DNA from: Zanthoxylum bungeanum
Lineage: Eukaryota > Streptophyta > Magnoliopsida > Sapindales > Rutaceae
Assembly (NCBI GenBank): GCA_019454045.1
Contig: SKCR01007812.1
Location: forward strand, 62,001 to 126,000
Direction: 5' to 3'
DNA length: 64,000 bases
Within the stretch, counting starts at the first letter, position 1; every line of letters begins with the position of its first letter. Shown here in pieces: positions 22,771-32,318 of this stretch. The translations under genes were made by a program, and so were the position numbers. The notes under the pieces were generated by a model. The model ran no database searches. It had not been told where the DNA came from and saw only the letters and a list, made by a program, of their open reading frames with translations.

Positions 22771-23344
22771 TTCCCCCGAAATTGAAAGATCCTGGCAGTT
22801 TCACTGTTCCTTGCGTCATAGGAGAACATAACTTTGGTAAGGCTTTATGTGATTTAGGTGCTAGTGTTAACTTGATGCCTTTTTCTATTTTCAGGAAATT
22901 ACAGATTGGAGAAACAATGCCAACTTCAGTCTCACTGCAACTTGCTGATAGAACGCTCGTATTTCCAAGAGGCGTAGTTGAGGATGTGCTGGTCAAGGTT
23001 GACAAATTCATTTTCCCAGCAGATTTTATTGTCCTTGATATGGAGGAAGACGCAGATGTGCCAATCATCATTGGGAGACCGTTCTTGGCTACAGGTCGAA
23101 CCATTATTGATGTACAAAAAGGAGAATTAACCATGAGGGTACAGGACCAAGAAGTAACATTCAATGTTTTCAAGGCCATGAATTTCCCATATGATGAAAA
23201 GAATGAGGAATTTTTCAAACTCGATGTGATACACAGTACCATTCAGAACTCTGATGAAAGACAAAGTTCTACCGACAAAATTAAAACATGTCAATTGCCT
23301 GTGGAGCCTAAAGATAAAGCATCTTTTGCACTGAAAGAGCAATT
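22771..23344 (+). pseudogene. Athila-type aspartic protease, fused to the pol deletion junction
   Basis: The frame from 21891 continues without break through CDLGASVNLMPFSIFRKL (active-site Asp in D-L-G-A, normal for Athila) and the second block PIIIGRPFLATGRTIID (about 23061-23111). It then passes through a short linker and reaches a TAA at 23358-23360, just after the deletion junction. This is the longest intact coding block in level 3. Confidence 0.87.
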
Positions 23345-23725
23345 CTTGCTCTACAAGTAACAGAAGAGAAAAAGTTCCACCAGCTCAACGAATTGGAGGA
23401 ATTTCACAATCAGCCTTTTGAAAATGCCAAATTGTACAAAGAAAATGGCAAGAAAAGACATGATGAGAAGTTAGTGCGCATACAACTGGAACCAGGGCAG
23501 AAGATACTGTTAAACAAATCAAGGGTGAAATTCTTCCCTTGGAAACCAAAATCACGGTGGTCAGGTCCATTTGTGATCACCAAAGTTTTACCAAATAGAG
23601 CCGTTGAGATACATGATCCTGACGCTAATAAAACTTTCAAAGTTAAAAACAAGCGTGTCAAGCACTATTGGGGAGAATCATTTGAGCGACAAAAAGAAAG
23701 TGTCACACTTTCAGATCCAGCTTAA
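23345..23725 (+). pseudogene. Integrase C-terminal remnant of level 3
   Basis: It reads NELEEFHNQPFENAKLYKE then RVKFFPWKPKSRWSGPFVI and ends in TAA at 23723-23725, a typical Athila integrase C-terminus. It follows protease directly in another frame, so about 3 kb of RT, RNase H and integrase core is missing between about 23330 and 23350. Confidence 0.87.
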
Positions 23726-23863
23726 CGTTCGAAAAGTCACATCTAGCTGACGACGATTAAACTTAGCGCTCGCAGGGAGGCAACCCATGCAATTTTTGTA
23801 TATATTGTGATTTGGTGTGATTTAATTTTGTGTGTTAGTTTTTGCAGATTAAGTCATTTCAAG

Positions 23864-24616
23864 ATGGAAGAAGCTCTCGCAAATCTTCACAAGCAATTTC
23901 CTTCTCTCCCTCAAAAATCTCTGATGAAAGTCTACAAAGCTCGCTTGGAACGGATGAGACTACTGACAATCCATGGTGTGCCCATGACATTCGTTGGGTA
24001 ATTGAAGCACGAGTCCGATTGGCAAATGAATCCTCTGATTCTTTTATTTCACATCTGCCTGGTTTTGGAAGAAGCACCTATGCAAAGAAACGAAGAGGTA
24101 AGCAAATATGTGTTTGTTACAAATGTGCACGTTGGAATTGCAACACTCGTTGTCATTCTTTAGGAATGGTGTCTGTTAATCGCGAAGACAAAATTAAATT
24201 CATTAGGAATGGCTTGAGTAAGGAGTCTTTAGATGATATTTCTTCGACTCTTGAGACGCATCCCAGTGGATATGTTCACATAGACTTTCGCAGATTACAT
24301 ACACAATATCAAAAAGAAAGACAACAGTTAAGTCTTGGGAATCTGACTCAAAAAGACCCTGTTTGCCAATTTATAAGAAAATTGGATGGGAAGCTTGTCC
24401 CTGACGCATAGATGTCATCAAGCCGTTACTTTTCTTGTACATATTATATCTCTTTGTCTTTTCTTATTAATTGTGATTTGTTTTGTTATTTTCTTTTATT
24501 TTCTCCGACAGGATCCATACATTTTTGACTATCACGATCTATTTTACTATTGTTGTACTAATCGTCATTTGGAAGATACTTGTGATATTTTTACTCACCC
24601 CTTTCAGGTATTATAA
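23864..24616 (+). pseudogene. Unrecognised Cys-rich accessory ORF of level 3, probably split by frameshift or introns
   Basis: ATG 23864 starts MEEALANLHKQFPSLPQKSL; a shift near 23945 leads to a second frame running to a TAG at 24409-24411. That frame holds a Cys cluster (C-x-C-x2-C-x4-C-x3-CH, about 24109-24153) and a charged region. After an intron-like stretch with a ctccgacag acceptor, a further Cys-containing piece DPYIFDYHDLFYYCC starts at 24512. The Cys cluster can also be read as a 66-bp GT-AG intron (24098-24163), so its coding status is open. An acceptor-like tttttgcag precedes the ATG by 16 bases. It sits where Athila elements may carry an env-like ORF, but I see no signal peptide or membrane segment. 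I do not recognise the family. Confidence 0.5.
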
Positions 24617-24677
24617 ATTCAACTCATCATTGCACCTTTGAAGTCATCCAGAATTAAGAAAGAAAAAAAACATAAAA

Positions 24678-25391
24678 ATGGAAGCCACTTCAAGAAGACG
24701 AGTTGAAAACATTTGTGTGTTTTGCGGTAGTAGTGTTGGTACTAAACCACAATACATAGAAGCGGCATAGGAGTTGGGTCGAGTATTAGCTGCAAGGAAT
24801 ATGCACTTAATATATGGCGGAGGAAATCTTGGATTAATGGGGATCGTTTCAAAGGCCGTACAGGATGGAGGCAGTCATGTTTTGGGAATCATCCCAAAAC
24901 CCTTGGCAGAGAGCAAATCTTATTGAATCATCAAACGGAGAGGAATTGATCGTGCCAGGTATGTCTGAATGACTGGTAGAGAAATGATTAACCGTGCTTA
25001 TGCTTTTATTGCTTTGCCAGGTGGCTTGGGTACATTGGAAGAAATTTTTATTGTACTATCTTGGGCAAACCTGAACATACACCAGAAACCAATTGGGTTG
25101 TACAATGTTGATGGATTTTATGATTTTCTTTGTGTGTTTCTTGATGATGCCCGGAGAAATGGATTCATATCAAACCTTTTAAAAGAACTCATATTTACTG
25201 CCAGAACTGCTCCAGATCTAATTGACCAACTCATAGCCTATGAACCACAAGTTGACCCTATCATTTAAAAGATAAATTGGTCTGGGGACGATCGTGGTAA
25301 GAGACGTCGGGTTAATATGGATCTTAACTTTAAAATTCCTGTAGAATTTCAGTTAACCAGGTATTATCGTCTAAACTCTTCTTCTACTGTT
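24678..25391 (+). pseudogene. Captured LOG-family gene copy (cytokinin riboside 5'-monophosphate phosphoribohydrolase-like), decayed
   Basis: LOG enzymes release active cytokinin bases from riboside monophosphates in the cytosol. The frame from ATG 24678 begins with ENICVFCGSSVGTKPQYIE, includes [18 protein letters not shown], and has the signature PGGLGTLEE at 25017-25043, then KPIGLYNVDGFYDFL. The block from start to the TAA at 25266 is 196 codons, close to normal LOG length (about 200-220). In-frame stops lie at 24768, 24924 and 24966; around 24925-24968 the conserved reading lies in another frame, so paired small indels are likely. Similarity seems to continue past the TAA (basic tail), suggesting a premature stop. 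No introns interrupt it, while plant LOG genes usually have several, so capture through RNA is likely. The exact LOG subfamily is uncertain. Confidence 0.88.
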
Positions 25392-25976
25392 TAAGACATT
25401 GGGGACAATGTCTCATTAGGTTTGGGGGAGGGAATTAGTTGATTAATATCTTGTTTTAGTAATATGTTATTTTTATTTTTAGTTAAAATTTTTTCGAAAA
25501 ATACAAAAAAAAAAAATTGAAAATTTTCAAAAATTACAAAAATATTTTGCATTTTTGTGTTTTTATTTTGACTAAAAGGTGGAATTGGTAAGAGATAGCC
25601 GAGTAAGGATTTTCCACTCCTGAGACGTATCTCAAACCTATTTTGAAACAAGTTAATTTGTTTATTTCATTTTTAATTATTTAATTTGTGAATTCTCCTT
25701 AACACTGACTAAAATGGATCTTCATATGCTCAGTTGGCAGGTACTATCAACTTACATAGTAACATACGGACATGAGCTAAAATTGAAAAGTTTGTAATAT
25801 TCGTGCTATAGTTTAATTGGAGGAAGCATCTCTAAATAGTGATGGAAAAAAAAAAAAAAAAAACGTCTGAGATCCGAGTTATTAAGTCTGTAGGGGTGTC
25901 TTAACACTTAGTGCCCTAAAGCCAACTGGTTTGGGAGTCACTGGCCCAAAGCTCGCTACATGGATCGAAGATGCTG

Positions 25977-26035
<59 letters not shown>

Positions 26036-26683
26036 CTGAAGTCTGAGTAATTAAGTTCGTAGGGGTGTCTTAACACCTGGTGCCCTAAAGCCAACTGGTT
26101 TGGGAGCCACCGACCCAAAGCTCGCTACATAGACGGAAGGTATTGTATATAAATAAAAAATAGAAAAAAAATCAAAAAAAAAATCAGAAAAATCAGAAAA
26201 TTATTCCATTGCTACAAAAAGGTGTGAAATCTGATAGAACTTTAGGACAACAATATTACTCTCTTATCAACTGCACTTATGACTGTTTGTGGGCCAAAAA
26301 TGAGTTGATAATATTTGTTAGCTGTGTATATGGAGAATGGTAAAAATAATCGGAGAATTTACTTATTCGGTAATTTAGAAAGAAACAAAACAATTAGTAA
26401 CTTGGAGTAGAATTTTTACCTGATTAGTCACTAACTTTTTTATTCTCTTTTCGCTGTCTTTTTGCTTTTGTGTGCATTTTTTTTAATACCTTTTACTTTT
26501 GTAAAATGTTTGTGGGTATCATTGCTGTAAACCCTCACGAGACTACAACTCGTCCACTAGGGACACCTAGGGGTTTAAAGGCTTGTTGCATATGCTAAAT
26601 GCAATCGTGATCCCTACGAAAGTGGCTTAGTTAAATTTTATTATGTTATTTTATTTTGTATTTTGCTCGAGGACTAGCAAAAT
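25392..26683 (+). other. Non-coding 3' region of level 3 with duplicated 100-bp block and (TA)n
   Basis: A purine-rich ggtttgggggagggaa stretch near 25420 looks like an extra PPT-like tract, common in Athila. A block of about 100 bp (25867-25973) containing taggggtgtcttaacac and ccaactggtttgggag is repeated at 26039-26136, with a (TA)n run of about 55 bp (25980-26034) between the copies. I see no coding sequence. Confidence 0.65.
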
Positions 26684-26698
26684 GTTAGGTTGGGGGTG
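26684..26698 (+). promoter_or_regulatory. Polypurine tract of level 3
   Basis: gttaggttgggggtg ends directly before the 3' LTR start (tgatgagtg at 26699). Confidence 0.75.
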
Positions 26699-28932
26699 TG
26701 ATGAGTGATATTTATATCACTATTCTCACTCATTTAACCTTATATTATGTATAGTTCTTGAGTCTTGTGAACGTTTTGATGTGTTTTGTTGTTATTTTGC
26801 AGATAAATAAAGTTTCGAAAGCACTGGAGGCAATTTGAGGCAAAACCGGACAAAAATGCATCAACATGAATATTTTCGTCTTTTGCGCGTCGCGACTCTG
26901 GAGCATTGCGCGCCGCGACGCCCAACATGCGCCGGATCTGCTAAAGTGCGACGGGTCAACGAGTCAGAATTTGAGAAGTTTGACTTTGCTAAAGTGCACC
27001 GTGCCACGTGTCACCATCACAGCGATCTGCTAACGTGCGCCGTGCCACGTGTCATCATCATATGCTGCCGACACTCAGACTTGACACGTGTCGCCTCGTC
27101 ATCAGCCACATCATCGGTCAACAAGTCAACCTTGCCACGCGTCGTGCCACATCATCGTCCACGTCAGCAGGTCAACCGAGTCAACTTGCCACGTCATCAT
27201 CAGCCAATCACCGTGTGACACGTGTTGAAACCTATTGTGCCGACAAATTGATCTCAGCCGCCTTGCCACGTCATCGCCACGTCAGCATGACGTCATCAAT
27301 GACGTCATCACAATAATTGAGAGTTAGCCGCCATGACACGTGTCGCGTGAACAGTCAGCCGCCTTGCCACGTGTCGTCTCCTCAGCGTGCCACGTCCAAC
27401 TGTTCCAGCGTCGCGACGCTGGCTTGGCGTCGCGACGCCGGACCCTTACCCGAGCCTATAAATTCAGGACGAAATTTCAGTTTTTGACACACCATTCCCT
27501 CTCTCTTATTTGATGTAAATAGGGAATTCTTCTCTCTCTAAGTTTCGTTTTTAATTTTTAGTTTTTACTTTTGTAATAATTTTAATTACTTTTTGTAATA
27601 ATAGTAATCTACTTTCTTATTTTACAGTTTTTACTATTCACTATATGGAGGTAACTTCCCTATGCTAGGGTGAAAGGTAATTATTTTACTATTGCTATTT
27701 AGATTAATCTCCCTTAAAAATAATATATTTACTATTTAAAATACTGATTAATAAAGGATACCGCTATATTGGTCGGTTGACAATTCAATTTAATCTGGTT
27801 TAAACCTGACTAATCAAGGAAACCGCTATATTGGTCGGTTGGTAAATTTATTTTCTGTTGGTTTGAACCTGATTAATCAAGGATACCGCCAGATTGGTCG
27901 GTTGGTAAATTTATTTCGGTACCGCCTTTATGGCTGGATTATGGACAAATATTACCACCTATATGGCTGGTTGGACTTAATTTGACTAAATCAGGATACC
28001 GCCAGATTGGTCGGTTGGTAAAATATTATCACAAGTTTATATATTATTTTATGGGAGATATCTAAATTAGTAGTAGTAAAAGTAATTCCTTTTGCCTTGA
28101 TTTTTTATCATTTGTAATTTACTTTTCAGCATTTTACTCACCGCAATTACTTTTCAGCATTTTCATTTTATGTCTTTTAAGTTTTTACTAGCCCTAGCTA
28201 TGTGTCATAACTAAGTTAGTAATCTAGGTTGTGATGAAATCCAATATCACTGGTTTATAAGGGTTAAATTATAATTTGGGTAATATAAAGATTTATTTAT
28301 TGAGTCTTAATCTTAATGCTTTTTATTAACTGGCCACTAATAAAATTGATAAGGTAAACTTAAAATGAACTAGACATAGGGATTTTACGTTTAAGACCTC
28401 AGACTCAATAACCAACGATCTTCCTTGAGGATAGATAACCCTTTAATAGATTTCCTTACAGGATAGGAATATACCTGTCGGGCGGGGGTAGCCATAATTG
28501 GAACTTAATCTTAATGAATCCAGATAATTTGGTTGACATAGACATATGGTTCAATTAGGTTAAATTGGATATTTGTTATTGACCATTGGAAGAGGCTTTT
28601 ACATAATTTAGTGTTCCAGGTTAATAAATCAATATTTTACCCAACTATAAGATAACCACTTCATCTTTAAATAATATTGGAATAAATCACAACCCTAGAT
28701 AGTTTTAATATTGAATTTTCTCAAAATATCTTTTCAACCAATTTTAGTTACTTGCCTTTAAATTTAGAATCGTCGCCATTTCAAATCAATCAAACAACCT
28801 GATAGATACTAGTAATCATTTGACCTCATAAAAATTAATAGATAAGATTTTAAGTCTTCGTGGGATCGATACTTTTTATACTACTTGAACGATACGTACG
28901 CTTGCGTTATACGTGTGTGTTTACTCCGGTCA
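26699..28932 (+). repeat. 3' LTR of level 3 (2234 bp)
   Basis: It is a direct repeat of 18657-20907 with scattered substitutions and small indels (for example a short deletion near 27270 in the ACGT cluster). It ends ccggtca at 28932, followed by the TSD ccttt. Its TATA (about 27468) could in principle drive transcription into flanking DNA. Confidence 0.92.
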
Positions 28933-28937
28933 CCTTT

Positions 28938-29946
28938 ACGGCAGTAACTTCGCCGCGCTCCTTTATTTTGTTGTTTATGTATTGCGTCCCATTGCGTGCA
29001 TCAGATTTGTTCCCGTTCGAACGCGTTTACGAACGTAACTCGAACGCGCATGTATTTTGTCTTGTCAGACATCAGGTCTTATTTATGTTCGAACGCGTTC
29101 ACGAACGCCATACGAACGTGAGCTTTCTGTTTCATTTCCGTTCGAACGCGTTCACAAATGCTACACGAACGTGAGTATTCTGTTTCATTTCCGTTCGAAC
29201 GCGTTCACAAACGCCATACGAACGTGAGCATTCTGTTTCATTTCTGTTCGAACGCGTTCACAAACGCCATACGAACGTGTGCATTCTGTTTCATTACCGT
29301 TCGAATGCGTTTACGAACGCTACTCGAACGAGAACCTTCTGTTTACCGTTCGAACGCGTCTACGAACGCTTCACAAATGCACACGGTAAACAGATCCTCT
29401 TGCATCACATTACGACATGTCCATCTTAGCATATGGTTACCCCTTTGTACGCTATGCATTTGTATTACCTCTCTAGTTGTCTGTGCCTACAATGTTATTT
29501 GTCGTCATTTTGATTTCCTTTACATTACACGCAAATGTTACCATGACTGTTTGTGTTTATATTTACATGAATGATTGAATTCTTATGACGTTATGTGCTT
29601 GTTGTTGCAAAGGCCTATTTTTGAGCATGTGAATTTGGCAATAAGATTTGGTTTCATGTATGTTAGATGTAAACTATACTTTTAAGCATGTGAATCTAGG
29701 ATTGTGTTGCACTTGGAAATATATGTCATAGGTTTGGTTGGATTATTGCATAAATCTTTACATTACAAGTTGCATAAGTAAGGGACCATTCTGAACCCAA
29801 TGGTTTGAGGTCTTCCCTTGCGAGGGGTGGGTGAGTGCGGCTTAAATCCTTGTCCCAGTTCACATCGGGTGGCGACTCCATGTTATTTTGTACTTCCCAA
29901 CTAGGCCGCGAGCCTAGAACAGCGTCGTCAAGTTCTGTTGTCCACA
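28938..29946 (+). repeat. 3' LTR of level 2, right part
   Basis: It resumes the level 2 LTR after the level 3 insertion with acggcagtaacttcgccgcg, includes the second TTCGAACGCGTT array (29013-29390), and ends ttgtccaca at 29946 before the TSD agcgg. Confidence 0.88.
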
Positions 29947-30723
29947 AGCGGCATACCGCCGAGCCCAGAATACCCGCTGCCGGACCTGGTGGGAGACCTT
30001 GGGAGCATCCCTCCAACAGGCTAGAAGGAATAGAAAAAAAGGGTAAGAATCCAAACATTAAAAAAAAAAAAAAAAAAAAAAACTAAGGGTAGAAAAGCTA
30101 AAGCTTAATCTCCTAACCTCCCGCTCTAAAGATGTCCGGAACCAAGTTCTCCTCCTCATCCGACCTCAGGGTCCGTCCCCAATCTCCAGTGGCCCAGAAC
30201 CAAAGATCTTTGAAATTCTTATTGGAGTCAGGGAGTTTTTGGACGACGTTGGACGAACTATCGTAAGTAGAAAGGTAGTACCACCCGTGGTGAGTCTTTG
30301 GGTTGGCTTTCAACCGATATAACCACTTCACTTCTTCAAAAGAAGGTTCAACAAGCCCCGCCCGATGCCAAGCTACATACAACATGGCCAAAATCCTCCA
30401 ACTGTTTAGACTTAGTTGACAGGGGGAGATCTCCATCTCGGCCAGCGTCCAGGCAAAGTAGGGTTGAATTGGCAACCGGAGCCCGCATTCGAAGAAAGCT
30501 GGAAGAAGGGCCACAGAACCTTCGTCAGGCTGACTAGCACGATCACATGGAAGAGGGACCTCAAGAGCAATGTCTATCGGGATGTCATATCGTTGCCGAA
30601 GCTGTGCTAGATCATCCTCGGTTATCTTAGAGGGCTGAACCATGTCCAGAGCCGAGCTGTCAAAGTCACCGGGCTCTGGATCCTTCCGAGGAACCCTTTG
30701 ATGGTAAGAATCTTGTTCGATCT
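29947..30723 (-). pseudogene. 5' part of the Tat antisense gene (Transposase_28-like N-terminal domain)
   Basis: On the minus strand the open frame (stop TAG at about 30113) contains LPCDRASQPDEGSVALLPAF and FFECGLRLPIQPYFAWTLAE, then LNSWRILAMLYVAWHRAG. This matches what I know of the Pfam family Transposase_28, 'putative gypsy type transposon', typical of Tat antisense ORFs. A GT-AG intron at 30021-30117 (97 bp) joins it in frame to a second exon (30020-29947), which is cut by the level 2 insertion and continues at 9423. The native start is uncertain: the first codons now come from LTR sequence fused at about 30725. Its function is unknown. Confidence 0.75.
30021..30117 (-). other. Predicted GT-AG intron in the Tat antisense gene
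   Basis: The minus-strand donor is gggag|gttagg and the acceptor ccttctag|cctg, with a T-rich tract before the acceptor. Removing it bypasses the stop at 30113 and keeps the frame open. Confidence 0.55.
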
Positions 30724-30726
30724 CAG

Positions 30727-31118
30727 ATAGATTTGATAAAGGTTTCCTTGAGGGAGCAGGAGATTGTTTCAACTAGGAAACCTCATACTAAGAGGAATCT
30801 GATTTCTTCACTATTATAAGTAGAATGGTAGAGTATGTGTAAAAGGCATCAGAATCATCAAGCTCTGACTTGTAAAACACAAAAAAGATCGGAGAATCGT
30901 GTTTGAGTAATAAAAGTATCATCATGTTTGTGTCCGTGGACGTAGGTCGGATCCAAATCCACCGAACCACGTTAAATCTTTTTGTTGATTGGCGCATTAT
31001 CTATCTTCTGCTAAATTTGCTTTTGGTTCCCACATAACCAAACAAATTCACTATTGAGGGAGATTATCTCGGGAGTGATATTCTCATATTGCCCTAAGAC
31101 TAAAATCCACCGTCAACA
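30727..31118 (+). repeat. 3' LTR of the level 1 Tat element, 5'-truncated
   Basis: Matches 168-559 and ends ccgtcaaca at 31118. Its left side is missing: homology begins at about 30724, directly against antisense-gene sequence, so PPT and U3 start have been deleted. Confidence 0.88.
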
Positions 31119-31370
31119 TAAGTTAATATATGATATGATTTTGATTTGATTATATTTAGTCAAGTGTAAAATATAATGTCTGATAGAGGGTGCGAGCGAG
31201 CAAGGAGTTGTTGGCCGTTGGAGTTAGCAATAACTTATTCGCCAATTTTAAAAAGTTTTGGGTAACTTTTTAGAGTTTGACTTGGTTAGTATTAGCAGCT
31301 TGGACTTTTTTTAAAAAAAAAAAAAAAAATTTGCATTACATACAACAAATCTTCGTTTTTCAAAAAAAAA
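31119..31370. other. Spacer, AT-rich
   Basis: No gene is seen. It contains a T/A homopolymer stretch at 31304-31330, next to the RNase H-like fragment. Confidence 0.6.
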
Positions 31371-31690
31371 CAAGACAGACACCGGAATATCCTCTAGCGA
31401 AATTACACAGTTCGGATTAAGACTAGTATATTTAGCTAATTTATGAGCTTTTTCATTACACACTCTAGACAAATGGTTGACTTGACTGTGGTTATCCACA
31501 ATTACAAATTCTTTTATATCATCAATCAGCCAGGTTATCTCCTTCAGACTTGTTTTTTTGTCCATTTACCAATCAACCACACTTTTTGAATCGGACTCCA
31601 CAATAAACGGTGTCAGTACAACTTCCTTAGCCAATTTAATACCAAAATACATGACTTCTCCTTCTAAACAAATCTTCGTTCGAAATCTAT
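31371..31690 (-). pseudogene. RNase H-like fragment (RVT_3 type, LINE-derived or stand-alone)
   Basis: The minus-strand translation reads YFGIKLAKEVVLTPFIVESD, a TAA after VVDW (about 31565), then CNEKAHKLAKYTSLNP and LEDIPVSVL. This resembles the RNase H-like domain found at the C-terminus of plant LINE reverse transcriptases and in related host-genome proteins: the ESDS Asp and the KAHKLAK block are visible. The upstream part and any RT are missing. It is probably an old LINE 3' fragment. Confidence 0.65.
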
Positions 31691-32318
31691 AATTTGTTGA
31701 AATCTATTACATCCACGCGTCTTCGACTTTGCTTCATCTATGATTTGGGGGCCTATCCCTAATGCAAATTTAAAAAATTGACGTGCTTTAGAAAAATAAA
31801 ACAAAACAAAATAGAGTAGTAAAGCGGGCGAATAGGCGGCTACGAAGCATTTGTCGTTACGGACACGCAAAAGAAGAAGCCAGACACTAAATCTTTGAAC
31901 CATTGAAAAAATAAATTTATATTTTTAAATGTGTTATTTTGAGCAAGTAAAATTAAAAAAATAAATAAAAAATAAAAATTGGATAGTCAAAAGATTTCTT
32001 GAAACAACATTATTGTTACAAGTCTTTTCATCACGAGATATGGATGCCTTTTAACTTTAAGCATTTAATATGTATCTTTCAAATCTTACTTGACATTTCA
32101 AACACGGTTATAGATCATCATCATCATCCAGAATCCAGATCATGCTAAAGACAAATTTTCACTTTCAAAATAATACAAAACTGAGAACAAAATATCTCTA
32201 CATTTAACAAAACACATTTCAGTCACTGCCCTCCACATAAATTTGAGGGCGTTGGGTGTTGTTTGAGTTTAAAAATAAAATTAATTAAAAAACAAAAATT
32301 AACCATCCGGACCGCCAG
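31691..32318. other. Spacer downstream of the F-box gene
   Basis: AT-rich sequence with no gene or repeat I recognise. The 3' UTR of the F-box gene should lie in about 32050-32318, but I see no clear poly(A) signal that decides it. Confidence 0.5.

Larger units (their letters stand above)
18657..28932 (+). mobile_element. Level 3: Athila-like element with LOG-gene capture, pol core deleted
   Basis: Ends are TGATGAGTG...CCGGTCA with TSD ccttt at 18652-18656 and 28933-28937. The 2.25-kb LTRs (18657-20907, 26699-28932) look nearly identical by eye. The PBS matches tRNA-Asp over 18 bases. Gag, protease with DLGASVNLMP, the integrase C-terminus and the post-integrase gggaggcaaccca motif are all Athila features. 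RT, RNase H and integrase core are missing: protease runs into the integrase C-terminus at about 23340. Two ORFs of non-retroelement type follow, one of them a LOG-family copy. Total length is 10,276 bp. Confidence 0.92.
9424..29946 (+). mobile_element. Level 2: Ogre-like non-autonomous LTR element (pol absent), itself interrupted by level 3
   Basis: The ends are TGTAGG...GTCCACA, flanked by the TSD agcgg at 9419-9423 and 29947-29951. The LTRs are 9424-12839 and 17279-29946; the second is split by the level 3 element. The PBS follows the 5' LTR and a purine tract precedes the 3' LTR. Without level 3 the element is about 10.2 kb. Long LTRs, a PBS starting tggcgactcc, and a gag with Cys/His motif C-x2-H-x4-GHDTDNC point to the Ogre/Tat group. 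No RT, RNase H or integrase similarity is visible between gag and the 3' LTR; tandem repeats occupy that space. Movement must have depended on an autonomous relative. Confidence 0.88.
1..31118 (+). mobile_element. Level 1: Tat-lineage Ty3/gypsy element, 5' end outside window, interrupted by a 20.5-kb nested insertion
   Basis: The sequence around 168-559 recurs at 30727-31118 in the same orientation with about 10 substitutions and 1 indel by eye (about 97% identical), so these are the 5' and 3' LTRs of one element. Gag, protease, RT, RNase H, a second archaeal-type RNase H and integrase lie between them in gypsy order. The second RNase H and an antisense gene after integrase are hallmarks of the Tat clade. 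Without the nested insertion (9424-29946 plus one TSD copy) the element is about 10.6 kb. The 3' TSD copy should be taagt at 31119-31123; its partner is beyond the left window edge. Coding regions carry many stops and frameshifts, so it is a decayed copy. Confidence 0.9.

Noticed and set aside
23864..24616. Retroviral-type env gene of the Athila-like element
   Set aside because: Position would fit, but no signal peptide, transmembrane segment or glycosylation-rich ectodomain is visible; the product is Cys-rich and charged.
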